Source: Acorus gramineus (taxonomy: Eukaryota > Streptophyta > Magnoliopsida > Acorales > Acoraceae). From it: a stretch of 64,000 nt of DNA. The first letter of the stretch is position 1. The number at the start of each line of letters is the position of its first letter. This document shows positions 1 to 11,076 of this stretch, in pieces. The notes below the pieces were generated by a model. It had not been told where the DNA came from. It was given only the letters and a program-made list of their open reading frames with translations, and did no database searches. The position numbers and the translations under genes were made by a program. The stretch spans positions 15,883,496 to 15,947,495 of the forward strand of contig CM060857.1 in NCBI GenBank assembly GCA_030737835.1, in the 5' to 3' direction.

Positions 1-218
1 CCTTATTTATTATATGAGGTATTGATACATTCATATCATTTTTACAGTATGTAATATATACTTCATTATCTCGATATCTAATTTTAAAATATAAAAAATA
101 AACATTCAATGTGTATGAGTATCTGTATAATTTTTTTAATAAAATATTTTATTAGCTGAGTATATATTTTGAAAAACAAATTAAAAAATGTGCTAGCTAC
201 AAATAAATAGGTAAATTG

Positions 219-479
219 TGTGGCCTAACCTTGTTTCGATGGTAGAGGACACCCCTGTCTTTCTGACAGGGCTGGTTTCAAACCTTGCATTTAGTAAGGA
301 GTGGCAAAAAAAAAAAAAAGTCCATGTGGGATTGGATATTATAAGTTGTTTGGTGCCATGTCAAGTTTAGATATGTAATAATAGTTTTTGTACTACTAAT
401 CAGTATAAACATGTTTGTTCTAGTTTCTGAGGGACTCCGTAGCCCTTTGGAGCCTCTGTGTACCAATCAATAAATAAAT
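219..479 (+). mobile_element. tRNA-derived SINE, full length, with target-site duplication
   Basis: A 261-bp short retroposon. Near-identical 18-bp direct repeats flank it (201-218 and 480-497, one mismatch, AAATAAATAGGYAAATTG), the mark of target-primed insertion. The head holds a Pol III-like B box (GGTTTCAAACC, near 273-285) with a weak A-box-like stretch upstream, near 220-235. An internal run of A follows near 307-320. The 3' part is unrelated to tRNA and ends in an AATA microsatellite tail that merges with the target repeat. Seen: target repeats, B-box-like motif and tail. Inferred: mobilisation by a LINE partner. No second copy of the same family was found in the window. Confidence 0.75.
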
Positions 480-497
480 AAATAAATAGGCAAATTG

Positions 498-2039
498 GGT
501 TGAACAAAGAGAGCTGCGCTACGGCCCACTTTAACATGGTGACAACCCAGGCCCACCAAAATTCTATCCGACTATCAAATGCATGCGCAAGTATTCTTTT
601 TTCATTTTTTGTTTTTTTCTTTGTTTTAGGTGTGATAATATGCATGCCGTAATTGACTGGTTTTTTTTCATTTTGAAAATGGGTGTTTCACGTGATTTGA
701 TACTCTGATCTCCTTCATGTAGAGGAGAGATGCTAGCCACTTAATTAAAGTAGGGTTTACAGCAATACGATCAAATTTGACTAGTTGGGAACACTGATTG
801 ACGCATTCGGAATTTCTGTGACTATGAACAAAATTGAGTAATTGACTCCGGACTCTACATTTGGATTATAAGAAATGTTTACGTGTTCGTTTTGATACTT
901 AAACCTGTAATTGTTTGGAAAAAAAAAAGTAGTATTCTATGTTATCTGAAATACATTCCATCATATGCCAAAATAAATTTAAGGGGTTTCTTACCAGTTG
1001 TTCTTATTTGCAGTTATATAGGCTTTGTTAGCCCCATTTTATTTTTAGTTCATGTGCTCCTATTTAAAAGATATACGCTAATAAAGAAGTTCCATATAAA
1101 TATGTATACCTCTCAAATAAATGAGTGAGGTTAAAAAATGAACTAGTTATAACAAAATCCAAAAATGAACTTGTTTTAGATTTCATGAAATGATTAAATT
1201 ATAAACGATAACATATAAAAACAAAACTAAATTAAATAGGATAAAGAAATGAATAAAATTCTAAAAATAAAACTAAAAATCTAAATATATATAAAATATA
1301 AAATCATTATCTAATTAAACATAAAACATAAGTTGAAGACGTATAAACTAGGACTATATATGTTCTCAAAGAATTACAAATATTATAAAAAATTTAAAAA
1401 TAAACCATTGGGAAGCATTGATCAATTTTGTAAATAGACTAAAATTTGAAATATCCCAAATTGCATAGCTTCTTTTATAAAATCTTCTTTTTCAAAATTA
1501 CCAATCTAGTTTCTTTATTCTGCGGGCCCTAAAAAGTGGTCTTACTCACCTATACTCAAGCCACATTTGGATCCACGGTGAAGAATTTAAGATAATGCTA
1601 CTAAAGATGTAAACAAAAATTTAGTGTTCGTCTTGAGACAGTCAACATAGCGTTTTAGTCCATTTTTATTCCTAATTGAGAAACTCTAGAATTTTTGTTT
1701 CTCTACCGCGACTCCTTTTAGCTAACACAGGTGTCTCCGCTTGATTTCAAAGGAACCCTGAGTTGGGGTCATGTGAAGAGGTGGTGGGGAACTGGGGATC
1801 CACATTATGTTCAAAATTTAATCAATTTGCAAATGTTAAAAAAAAAAGGGTATACTTTGCTATCTTATTTTATTATTGAATTCGAATGACAAAGTCTGAA
1901 AGCGAAAGGAAAGATAGGGAATCAAGAGAGAATAAAGAAAAAAATATTGAAAAGGAATAAGAAAGCTAAAGAGTCAGGCAAAGAGCTCCCCAGTTAAAAG
2001 AGATGTCTAACCATGAGAGGATGCTAGACTACCCTTCCA
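498..2039. other. AT-rich intergenic DNA, no gene seen
   Basis: Long A and T runs and short open frames without family resemblance. No promoter, tRNA or transposon ends could be supported here. Confidence 0.6.
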
Positions 2040-2790
2040 CGTGAATTCGATCGTCACGAATATCTATTCCCCTTGCCTTCGCCAACCACCATGCCCAGTC
2101 TCGCAAACTCTACCAAAATATATCCCACATATTTTCGCAATTGATTTTTCAGCCTCTGAAAATATAATGGCCTCATTCCTCGTACGTCAAATCACCCAAG
2201 CTCCTGTTGGAACTATAGCTTGAGATACTGCGGCCGTGTTGCTACTGTCGATCCGCTGGCTCAAAGATTTCCCCGCTCTCCATAGGTCATCAACTATTTG
2301 AAAAGAAGGGTTGAGGCCCGACAATTCCCCAATCTTTCTCCACAAAGACTTCATGACCCGATAGGAGCAAAACATATGTTGTACAGTCTCGGGTTCTTCC
2401 ATGCAGAATACACATTCGGTGGGATCGTTGGTGGCCCATCTCACCCTCTATAGGCCTTCGTCGGGAGATGCTCGTGGTAAAGAAGTCACATGAAAACCTT
2501 AATTTTCAATGGCACTTTGACCTTCCATATCTGCCAATATTTGATGTGCATTGCCGGCCTCACCACGTCAGTCCTGCACCACCAGATGTTGCTGGCTTTG
2601 ACTGAAAATGTTATGGAAGGCCTTGGACGCCATAGGATGCCGTCCTCCAACGCTTGATGCACGCGTAGTGAATCCAGTCTTTCCAATTTTCGAAAGCCAA
2701 TTGGCAGTATTGAAGGAAGAACACATTGTAAGATTATATTATATACTTTAATGAAGAGTAACTTGTAGGGCAATTTCACAAACTAAAGAT
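2040..2790 (-). pseudogene. Decayed LINE (non-LTR retrotransposon) 3' coding fragment
   Basis: On the minus strand two short frames give the zinc-knuckle region that follows the reverse transcriptase in plant LINEs (zf-RVT). The upstream part (about 2779-2486) ends with IWKVKVPLKIKVFM and the downstream part (about 2444-2187) carries a C-x2-C...H-x4-C knuckle within CVFCMEEPETVQHMFCSY. A TGA replaces the Trp codon expected after KVFM, and a further frame change lies before the knuckle, so it cannot be translated whole. Only the region between reverse transcriptase and RNase H survives; the polymerase core and endonuclease are absent. It is a 5'-truncated dead copy. Confidence 0.8.
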
Positions 2791-3880
2791 GAAGATCATG
2801 AAACTCAAACCTCCCATGAAGTGAACATGTGATGCTATTCCGATACGGGGAACATGAGAGACTGTTTGGCAATGTTGACGTGTGTGGACGAGAATATGCA
2901 ATACTAATGCAAATACTAGTGGTGGTCAGTAACTCTCCACAGCTAGTGGTCCACCTTCCATTTTTTTTCTACATGCTTCTATTACTTAGTAGGGAATAAT
3001 TTTTTTTAACCTATATTATTGAATTTGAAATGTGGGCATTAGTCAAACATCCTATAAATCCCAAAAAGGAGACACCTTGGGTGGTGGGAACGAGGAGGGT
3101 GTAATGCAACAAGTCTGGTAAGTGATCATTACCCAAGAGATGGTATGTATTAAGGGGCCGTGTTTAGTATTTAAATATGAATCTTTTCATATTCAAAGTG
3201 GATAACTGATATCTCTAACATAAATAATAACTGAGTCAATTAAATGACACGCTAGAAATTTGAATGAAATAATAATACAATCGGAAACCTAGAGATGAAA
3301 TAGAGACTTTAGTATTTTTTATAGCTATTTAGTTATTATTATCCCTGCTTATACGTACATATGTTAATAGATTAAAATAGAGTTTTGTTAAGGAATGCAC
3401 TAATGGCACTGGTTAACTCATTTACTATTTTTATTTTTAAAAAAATCAAGTTTAGGATCATAAAATATTAAATCACTTTTAAACTATTTAAAAATTATAA
3501 TTTATTATTCATTATTTCATTTACTAATCATCGAACTTGTCTTCAATTATATAAAGTGAATCAAATAATAAATGTGATTTTTGTGCTTTTAAAAACAAAA
3601 GGCACAAAATAACTCAAAATCCCTTATGTTATTTTTATGAATTTGATGCTGCCGCTTTTTATTTTTATATTTAGATTAATCAGCCTACAATTGATCAAAT
3701 AAGATATATTTATTTATTACTCATGATAATGTACGTTTTTAGTTTACCCAGGTCAAAAAAAAAAAAAAAAAAAAAGATTTTTCACCGTCTAAAATGGGTC
3801 TTGAATTTAAATATTTTAATGCTATTTATTAATTTTGCATTAATTATACATCATGAGCTCACCGACATCAGGGGCACATC
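2791..3880. other. AT-rich intergenic DNA, no gene seen
   Basis: No coding signal. A run of about 21 A lies near 3756-3776. The sequence near 3158 (GGGGCCGTGTTTAG) looks like the end of a MITE, but no matching opposite end was found. Confidence 0.5.
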
Positions 3881-4445
3881 GTGTTCGTACGATGGATCAC
3901 TTAAATCAATCAACCGTCCATTCGGTGCGCTCAAACCAGTAACCGTCCTTTTCCCAAATTTTCAAACCCATATGTTACTCCGCCGGATCAGGAAAACTAT
4001 TCGGTGTCTCCAATTTCAGATGCAGCCACGTAAGATTAATCCGTCAATCCACACCGTCCGATCAAATACACGATTTTACCTCATTATGACTTGTTTTGAA
4101 CGGCTTGGATTTTGCTGGATTTGATAGAAGTCTGAACGTATAACGAGTACCATTAAATTACCATCATACCCTTCAAATACATCCAACTCCCGAAAATACC
4201 CCTCTTCACCCAAAAAAAAAAAAAAAACCCAAATTTGCATGAATAACCGCAAATGGCATCACAGAACGGCACGTCTTTCTAAATCCGACTCCCATAAACT
4301 TTCAGCCGTCCGATTTCAATCTCGCTCACTCCAAAAAACATTTTCAGGACCATAAATTGAATTCCCCAAAAATAATCTTATACAAAAGAATGGCAATACT
4401 GTTATTATGGGGAACAATAGGGACAATCAACGAGTGCCCTTCCTC

Positions 4446-4487
4446 TATAAATAACGTAAAGAGAATATCTCTTCCCCTCTATAAATA
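4446..4487 (+). promoter_or_regulatory. Duplicated TATA box upstream of the EDA6-like gene
   Basis: Two copies of CTCTATAAATAA lie 34 bp apart (TATAAATA at 4446-4453 and 4480-4487), each followed by pyrimidine-rich DNA. A CT-rich leader follows from about 4507. Further upstream CCGTCC-type motifs recur near 3907, 3941, 4053 and 4306. This fits a core promoter with two possible start sites for the gene at 4843. Confidence 0.6.
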
Positions 4488-4842
4488 AATCCCCAAATCT
4501 TCAGACCCTCTCTCTTTCTCTCTCTTGAATCATAACCTCTCTCTCTTCCCCCACCGCCTCCGGCGTTTCCTTCCGCCGTTCCTCCGCCCTCCCACGGCGG
4601 CTCCGATCAGATCCCGCCGTTCCTCCGCCGGTCCGATACTCTCCGGCCGACAATCTCCGACTCTCTCTCGCTCTTGTAATTTTTTTTTGGGGAGGGTTTG
4701 TTTATGTGTTTTACCATTTTACCCCTACATGTAACCCACAATTCCATTGAAATCCTAGTGAGAGAACCGTCCTTTCATCCGCTGACGTGGCAGTGGGGGT
4801 CCGATTATTATTTTTTATTTGTTTCTTTTCGTCGTAAATGCG

Positions 4843-5301
4843 ATGCCGAACCAAATCCGTCAAAAATTGACGCCCCTCCCGTCCAGGAAACGAAAAGCCA
4901 GTGACGGTCTCCTTGACGCCCCCAAGCCGTTTAGAGCCGAGCCGGTCCCCCAGTTCAAGCAGTCAATAGCCGAGCAAATGGCGCAACCTTTGCCGGCTCC
5001 ATCTAATAACCGGCTCCTAGCCGGCTACTTCGCTCACGAGTTCCTCACCAAAGGCACGCTCTTCGGCCAGAAGTTCGACCAGGCTCGAGCCGAAGCCGCC
5101 GCCGCATCAACAGCTTCGTTTTTTCAGCAACAGCCGGAGCAAGAAAAGAAGCCCGCCGTCATCATCCACCCGACTCGGCTGAAGCCCAATGAGCCGCCGA
5201 AGGGTTACGCTGACGTTGCCTGCCTGTTGAAGACGGATGGGGCCCACATCCCAAGCGTCTACAACCCGGCCCAGCTCGCGCGGTGGCTACAGATGGGATG
5301 A
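4843..5301 (+). CDS. Small conserved plant protein, EDA6-like
   Basis: Single-exon frame of 152 residues beginning MPNQIRQK. The N-terminus is basic and Pro-rich with a possible nuclear signal (SRKRK). The core LLAGYFAHEFLTKGTLFGQK and the C-terminal DGAHIPSVYNPAQLARWL recall a plant-only family that, from memory, includes Arabidopsis EMBRYO SAC DEVELOPMENT ARREST 6. That link is tentative and the biochemical function is unknown. The start is the first ATG in this frame; the in-frame TTG at 4819 is not a normal eukaryotic start. An ATG at 4838 opens a 10-codon frame that overlaps the start, and another upstream ATG lies at 4704. The coding part is much richer in GC than its flanks. No membrane segment or signal peptide is visible. 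Confidence 0.75.
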   Translation: MPNQIRQKLTPLPSRKRKASDGLLDAPKPFRAEPVPQFKQSIAEQMAQPLPAPSNNRLLAGYFAHEFLTKGTLFGQKFDQARAEAAAASTASFFQQQPEQEKKPAVIIHPTRLKPNEPPKGYADVACLLKTDGAHIPSVYNPAQLARWLQMG

Positions 5302-6179
5302 CGTGGCGAAATCGTATTGGATCCTATCTTTGTGTGGACCCAATCTTTTGCATGAAAACAAAAAGGGATATAATGATAAGAAAAAAAATTGGGATTTCTT
5401 TTTGTGCTCCTTTGTTGTTCATTCTGAATTTTTTTTTTTTTTTTTTTGTGTGATTGATAATGTGATGAATCGATCATCTTCTCTTGCGAGGGAAATGTGA
5501 AATGTAGATTGATGTTCTTTTGTTGTTGAATTTGTTTGTCTCTCACTTGTGTTTGTTTTTTTGTTTGGTTGCTTGTGTTTTCTTCTATCTTCTGTTGCAT
5601 GAATTTTTTTTTTAAAACTACGTATGTTGTGAATATTGATATCGTTGTAGTCACTTATAAATCGATTGATGGGATCAACAGAAGCTAATCGTTTATGATT
5701 TATTGTTCTATCACTGTGGATTCTGATCTTCCCCTGTATAGCATTAGGTAGCATTTGGATTCGCGCATAGAATGATAGAAGTAGAAAATATTTAAAAGAA
5801 CCCACCTTAGAAATTATTTAAAGAAATGGGTCCTTTGTTTATATACAGAATTGATTGATTGGCTACTGAAACTACTCATACGAATCATACCATGCCAAGT
5901 ATTTTTTTTTTTTTTTGGTTAGGTAAAAATAAAACATAATGCAAGATATTCATCTTAAATAAACATGTTCTATGTTTATTCCACACTATTTTCCCCCTTA
6001 TTATTCCTCTACCAAACAGGGAAGAAAGATTTCCCTAGAAGGGTGCGTGACTATGAATCTATACGAGGAACATGTTAGAAACATGTAATAACCACATGCA
6101 TTGAAATATTCATGAAGCTTTTTTTTATATTTTGGGCAAAATATAAGCTCCAATGAGCTGTCGCTTCGCAAGCGACATG
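5302..6179. other. 3' flank of the EDA6-like gene, T-rich
   Basis: T-rich DNA with homopolymers (T run near 5429-5447, another near 5901-5914). The likely 3' untranslated region lies in the first few hundred bases. Open frames on the opposite strand are low-complexity shadows. Confidence 0.5.
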
Positions 6180-6512
6180 CAAAATTAGATTTCGAGAAAT
6201 CATGTGTAACCAACATAAATCATATAAAAAGAAACACTTAACATGAAATCTGTTTTCATCATCATTCACCTCACGTTATAATATATACCGTTGAAGAAAA
6301 TATATGATCCCAGAAACATTTAATTGGATCAAAATGAAATTAATGAAAACTTCAAAATGAAAGTAGTTGATCTTTGACCCACCACCAAAAGTCTTTGTTA
6401 TTGTATCACAGATTGCCACGTGGCTCACCAAACTAGTGCAATAAGGGTCACCTTCCACCATTCACGAACGGTGGGATTTTGTGAAAGGACCATCCATCAT
6501 GACCGTCCAAGG
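6180..6512. repeat. Duplicated intergenic module, copy 1
   Basis: About 330 bp resembling 8113-8575. Shared landmarks in the same order: GAAATCATGTGTAACCAACAT; ATGAAATCTG with TTCATCATCATTCACC; CCCAGAAAC; GACCCACCACCAAAAG; a G-box within GCCACGTGG; ACCATTCACGAACGGTGGGA; and GGACCATCCATCATGACCG. Conservation is highest around the G-box and the GGTGG palindrome. No coding frame accounts for it. Confidence 0.8.
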
Positions 6513-6632
6513 GATGTTGACAAAGAACAGAAATACAAAATCTTATTTTATCAAAATATAGTCTTGAAATTCTAGGGTACAATTTTATGTTGATTCTCAT
6601 TGTTAGATAAAATAAATTGTAACTTTTTATAA

Positions 6633-7273
6633 GAGTATCTCCATTTCTATATCCAAACTCTTATTCAAACTTAAATTTAAATAAAAATCATTCAAAACCC
6701 TCTCCAATAATTTACCCATGTCTATACCAAATCAAACTTTTACTCAATTTTTTACCCAAATAAAGGGAGATTCAAATCTTTTCACAAATTTTAACATTTT
6801 TTTTTCCCTTTTATCTCTACATTTTCTTCCAATGTAACATTTTTTTCTCTTCAACTCCACATTTAGTTTAATTATATTAGATGTTTTCCCACTCCCAAAA
6901 TTTTCATCATCTCTTGAAATAAAAAAAAAAATAGTCTCCTTTCTTAAATTTTTATCTTTGTTTTTTAACTTCTTATTTTTACTCCAATAAAAAAATATTA
7001 CTTTTACCTTTTTAAAAAAAAATTGGATGATAATAATTTTTAAATTTAAATATTTTGAAGGAAAAAAAAAATTGAGTAGTAAAAATGTTTGAGGAAAGGA
7101 CTTTGAAAATGTTTATATGAAATAATTAGAAGAAGATGTGAAATTTTTAAAAAATTTGAGTAAAACACAAAGTGATGGTGGGAGACACGTCATATCAAAT
7201 CAAGCTTTTACTCAAATTTTAAGTAAAATTTGGGTATAAGTTTGACCGTTTGAGTAAGGGCTGGAGATGGTCT
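6633..7273. mobile_element. MITE-like element with inverted ends
   Basis: The left end GAGTATCTCCATTTC and the right end (reverse complement AGACCATCTCCAGCCC) form imperfect inverted repeats. Similarity continues inward through stretches rich in TTTACTCAAATTT. The ATCTCCA terminal motif is common in plant non-autonomous DNA transposons. No clear target duplication was found, so the family is left open. Confidence 0.45.
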
Positions 7274-7274
7274 A

Positions 7275-7633
7275 ACTAGTACTAACTACTTTTAATTTAT
7301 TGTAACTTCTTATATTCTTGTAACTCTTTATAACTCCTTATAACTCCTCTTGCAACTTCTTGTATTCATCTCTATAAATGAAGATCCTCAACACCACTAA
7401 GAGTGTGGAAGAGAATTATGTTTTAATATGGTATCAAAGCACAACTAGATTCTTATCTCATGACTTTCCAAAAAGCCACTCCCCCACCCTCCCAAAAAAA
7501 AAAAATGAATTCTTGGATATCCCAAGAATATGTCAAAAATAGATTACAGGAAATAACGAATTCTTCTTATATTTCAGATTTACCAAACTGGTTTTATATG
7601 ATTGTCTTAGTTAGTGTTACATCGTATATAACA
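7275..7633 (+). mobile_element. LTR-retrotransposon remnant: LTR end, primer-binding site and leader
   Basis: A TATA-like TCTATAAATG at 7371-7380 is followed by a short leader and then TGGTATCAAAGCA (7429-7441), a near match to the primer-binding site complementary to initiator tRNA-Met (TGGTATCAGAGC) used by many plant Copia elements. A short frame begins at ATG 7505 and stops after 42 codons. No protease, integrase or reverse transcriptase follows, so this is only the left edge of a dead element. The LTR start cannot be fixed; it may begin near 6601 and be interrupted by the MITE-like DNA. Confidence 0.5.
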
Positions 7634-7645
7634 TAGAAAATTTTA

Positions 7646-7762
7646 TTGGCGATTATTCGAAAGAATTTTTTATAGGATCAAAACAAATAGGTGGACGTAG
7701 TCTTCCCAAGTCAACCATAAAGTCAGCCACGAGGGCTCCCTCCAATATAAAAAAAAAAAAAA
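7646..7762 (+). repeat. Short dispersed repeat with A-tail, copy 1
   Basis: Starts TTGGCGATTATTCGAAAGAA and ends in a run of A after a CCTCC-AATATAA segment. The same 110-bp sequence with about the same start and an A/TAA-rich tail recurs at 55310-55435. The A-tail and shared start suggest a retroposed small RNA or SINE. Confidence 0.6.
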
Positions 7763-8112
7763 CCATAGAAAACTTTATATTTATCATGATATAGCAATTT
7801 CTCAACAAAGACTACTTCTCCAATTTCTCACCAAAGCAGCCGTATTGCTATAACATATATCATCCAAGTTTTATTCATAATGAATATTTTATGTTTCATA
7901 CATTATATTACTTAATATAGTGATGAATTTGCGAGAATAATTTAGTGATTTATCATCTTAATATATCTAAATAAATGGACAAGATTTGGAAGATAACTTA
8001 TCTCAAATTTTGAGAGAAGTATATAGATTTTATTCTTATTTTTACATGATCAAAATCAATATAAAAAGAGAGATACAGTTATTCTAATCTCATCTCAATT
8101 GACTGAGGATTT

Positions 8113-8575
8113 CCAGAAATCATGTGTAACCAACATATATATATTTTTTAAGGGTGGATAGGAAATCATGTGTAACCAACATATATATATATTTTTTAAG
8201 GGTGGGTAAAGGAGGGTTTGAACCCGTGACCTCCCCTATAGAGAGGGTGCATCTTGACCACCTCACTAGTAATTTGCTGCACCTAACATATATCTTACCA
8301 AACTACACATTATATGAAATCTGTTTCATCATCATTCACCTGATCAAGTTATAAACTTTTGAAGAAAATAAATGACCCCAGAAACGTTTAATTGGATGAA
8401 TGAAAATCGTAAAAAAAAGTCCAAATAAATGTAGTTGATCTTGACCCACCACCAAAAGGACCTTCTATCACAGAATGCCACGTGGTTCACCAAACCAGGG
8501 GAGGAAGGGTCACCGTCCACCATTCACGAACGGTGGGATTTCACCAAAGGACCATCCATCATGACCGTCCAAGTG
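8113..8575. repeat. Duplicated intergenic module, copy 2, interrupted by a SINE
   Basis: Second copy of the module at 6180-6512, with the same block order. It differs by a local tandem duplication of about 46 bp (unit GAAATCATGTGTAACCAACAT plus TA/T-rich DNA, near 8117-8208) and by a tRNA-derived SINE at about 8187-8284. The G-box core CCACGTGG (8479-8486) and the block around ACGAACGGTGGGATTT are kept. Confidence 0.8.
8187..8284 (-). mobile_element. tRNA-derived SINE, minus strand
   Basis: Read on the minus strand it has an A-box-like TAGTGAGGTGGTC, then a perfect B box within CACGGGTTCAAACCC (plus strand 8215-8226), then a short A-rich tail. AACATATAT lies on both sides (8178-8186 and 8285-8293) and fits a target duplication. 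Comparison with the uninterrupted copy of the host module at 6180 supports a true insertion. Related but diverged copies appear near 54340 and 63080. Confidence 0.7.
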
Positions 8576-8938
8576 GTTTAGCTTATTCTTATTCTCTTTA
8601 TGTTAAAACACCCGAAAGAAAATGATGTTTGAGATATTTCATTCTTGTATATTCATTCTTAAACATCTCTAAAAAAATTTATATACAGAATCTATAATAG
8701 AAATGTATTTTTAGAAAGAAAGAAAAAAAAAACACTTATAATAGAAATGTATTTCTAGAAAGAAAGGAAAACCCTTCTGCAACATAGTTACTAAATTGAC
8801 CCTACAGGAATACCTTAGTGAGTGTTATACCATGTATAACATAAAAAAAAAATTACTTTTATTATGACAAAAGTACATATGTATACAACTCAATCCATTT
8901 TGAAAGGTATTGCTAGGACTATGGTTTAAAATAAAATA

Positions 8939-9707
8939 GGGTTATTTGCATATGCATCTTTATTAGGATCCTTATTTACAGAAATACTCATATTAGATTC
9001 ACGATTACAAAAATACCCATACTAAACTGATAAACAATGCATCGGTGCCCCTGTGGTTAGTCTCTGTGGGTCTGGTTAAAAAATGGTTGTTTCGCTCTCC
9101 ATCCTTCTTCACAGCAGAGAAGTCCCTTTTTTTTTTTGTCAAATCTCTCCTCTCATTCATTTGTTTCCTCTTTCCCAAATTAAAAGCCCAACGAGTAGTT
9201 CAATGAGTAGTCCCCATCCAAACCCTAACTGTTATTGAGGTTTGTTATGTTGTATACAACATCAATGTCAAGATTTTCTTCAAAAAAAAAAAAACTCCTC
9301 ATTGAATCTTTGATTTGGAGACTAGTTGATTGATGAGGGGTTGATTTAGGTTTGATTTGGAGTGGATTTGGTTGGCGGATTTGATTTGGTTGCAAGTGTT
9401 GAGAGGACCAAGGGTTAGGGTTTGGTAGAGACAAAATTAGGGGAAGGAGAGGGATTTCATGAGAGGGAGAGAGGGTATTCGGGTCGGGTTAGGTTAGTTT
9501 TAGTTAGGGGTAAATAAATAATCTACACGTGTGGTTAACAAATTAACCGTGATCGATTCTATTTTGCTTACAGTGAGTAATAGAGGGATATAATTGCACT
9601 GCTAATTAGGTTGGTAGGGGTATTTTTACAATTGTGAATCCAATACCAATAGAGATATTTCTGTAAACTAAGATTCCAGCGAAAGTATATATGCAAAACA
9701 AAACCCA
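8939..9707. mobile_element. Mutator-like non-autonomous element with about 90-bp inverted ends
   Basis: The left arm (8939-9025) and right arm (9613-9707) are diverged inverted copies. Both contain GGGTT..TTGCATAT at the edge, ATTTACAGAAAT or its variant, and a TTTTTGTAATCGTGAATC-type block further in. Possible 9-bp target copies AATAAAATA (8930-8938) and AACAAAATA (9708-9716) differ by one base, as expected for the Mutator superfamily. The interior is not related to a transposase. Confidence 0.55.
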
Positions 9708-9951
9708 AACAAAATATAATTTTCAGGGTGCAAATAACAATTTTCCCCGTACGAGAGGAAGTTGGACACCTGATCCGTGGCTAACAAACTACAGTTCTGC
9801 ACCTAACAACAAGACTGTCTTTATCGAGTGATGGTGCGTGTGAACAACATTAATTCATATTGTAAACAACATCCATCATCAGCATTAAATATCATCCAGG
9901 TTTCATTCATTATGACTATTTCATATTATAATTATATATTGGATAATAACA

Positions 9952-11076
9952 GGGGCTAATCTATTTCCACCAACCAATTAATTAATATCACCAATAAAAA
10001 TAAATAAATAAATCATAATTTGAACAACCCTAATATAATCAACTATTTGACAGTTTTTCTATCAACCACTGTTTAAACAATTCGACAGCTTCCTTGTCAA
10101 CCACTATTTAAACCATTCGACATGCGCTCTATCAACCTTCCTTTAAAAACTTCGACGATTGGTCTGTCGATTTGAGAAGACCATTTAAATTTGTTCAGCT
10201 CTGTTATTGTTTACATTCGATGTTGGTTAATTAGTTGGACTTTGTATAGAGAACTTTTAAATTGAACAAATCACGTGTATTGGTTGGATTTGGAGCTATG
10301 ATGGATTTTGGGTGCGATTTTGTATATGGTATGAGGAATGAGTTATTGCATTGAGTATTTCAACTTCCTTTGTTGTTTGCATAATGCGTGCAGTTAGATT
10401 TAAGGTTAATGGTGTTTAAGAATAGCAAATTTGGATAGATTCATATGATGATATGATGATTGGCTGTCAATTGATTATGATTTTTTTAAATTTTTTGAGG
10501 TGCATAACTAACCTCTTAGTCATGAATCGAATTTTTTGTTAAATTTTTTAAGTGCATGACTAACTTCATTATTTTTTCTCTCTTATAATGGTAATTTTGA
10601 TTTATCTACCATTTAATTTAACTGAAATCCTGGTTGTGATACCTTTGGAGTTTACCTTTTTGCAATTATGTTCATGTTTTTTTTTAATATGCTAAGAGTT
10701 GAGTGAATATATTCTAAGTGTTGAATGAAGTATGAATGTGAGTGTGTTGATATTTTTAATGTACATTAAATATTGAATGCAGTCAAATGCATCTTAGTTC
10801 TTCTTTTGAAAAAAAAATATATAATTCGACACCGCTACGGTCGAACAAACCTTATCAAGTCAACAGACCAACTGTCAAAAGTTTTAAAGGAAGATTGACA
10901 GAGAGTCTGTCAAATATTCTAAACGGTGATTAACAGACCTCTTGTCAATTGTTTTAAAGGAATGTTAACAGAAAGACTGTTGAATGGCTGATGGAATTAA
11001 TGTTGTTCAAATTTTGATTTTTTTACTTTTTTGGTTGATGATATTAGCTAATTGGTTAGTGGATTAGACGTGCCCA
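9952..11076. mobile_element. Fold-back DNA element with tandem repeats in its arms
   Basis: The left arm (about 9952-10175) and right arm (about 10830-11076) are inverted copies. The outer part shares CTAACCAATTA and AATTTGAACAAC. The inner part of each arm is a string of units about 37 bp long, built on GACAG-n-CTGTC and TTTAAA (left about 10048-10170, right about 10850-10985). The middle is AT-rich, with no transposase. Target repeats are not clear. Confidence 0.65.
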
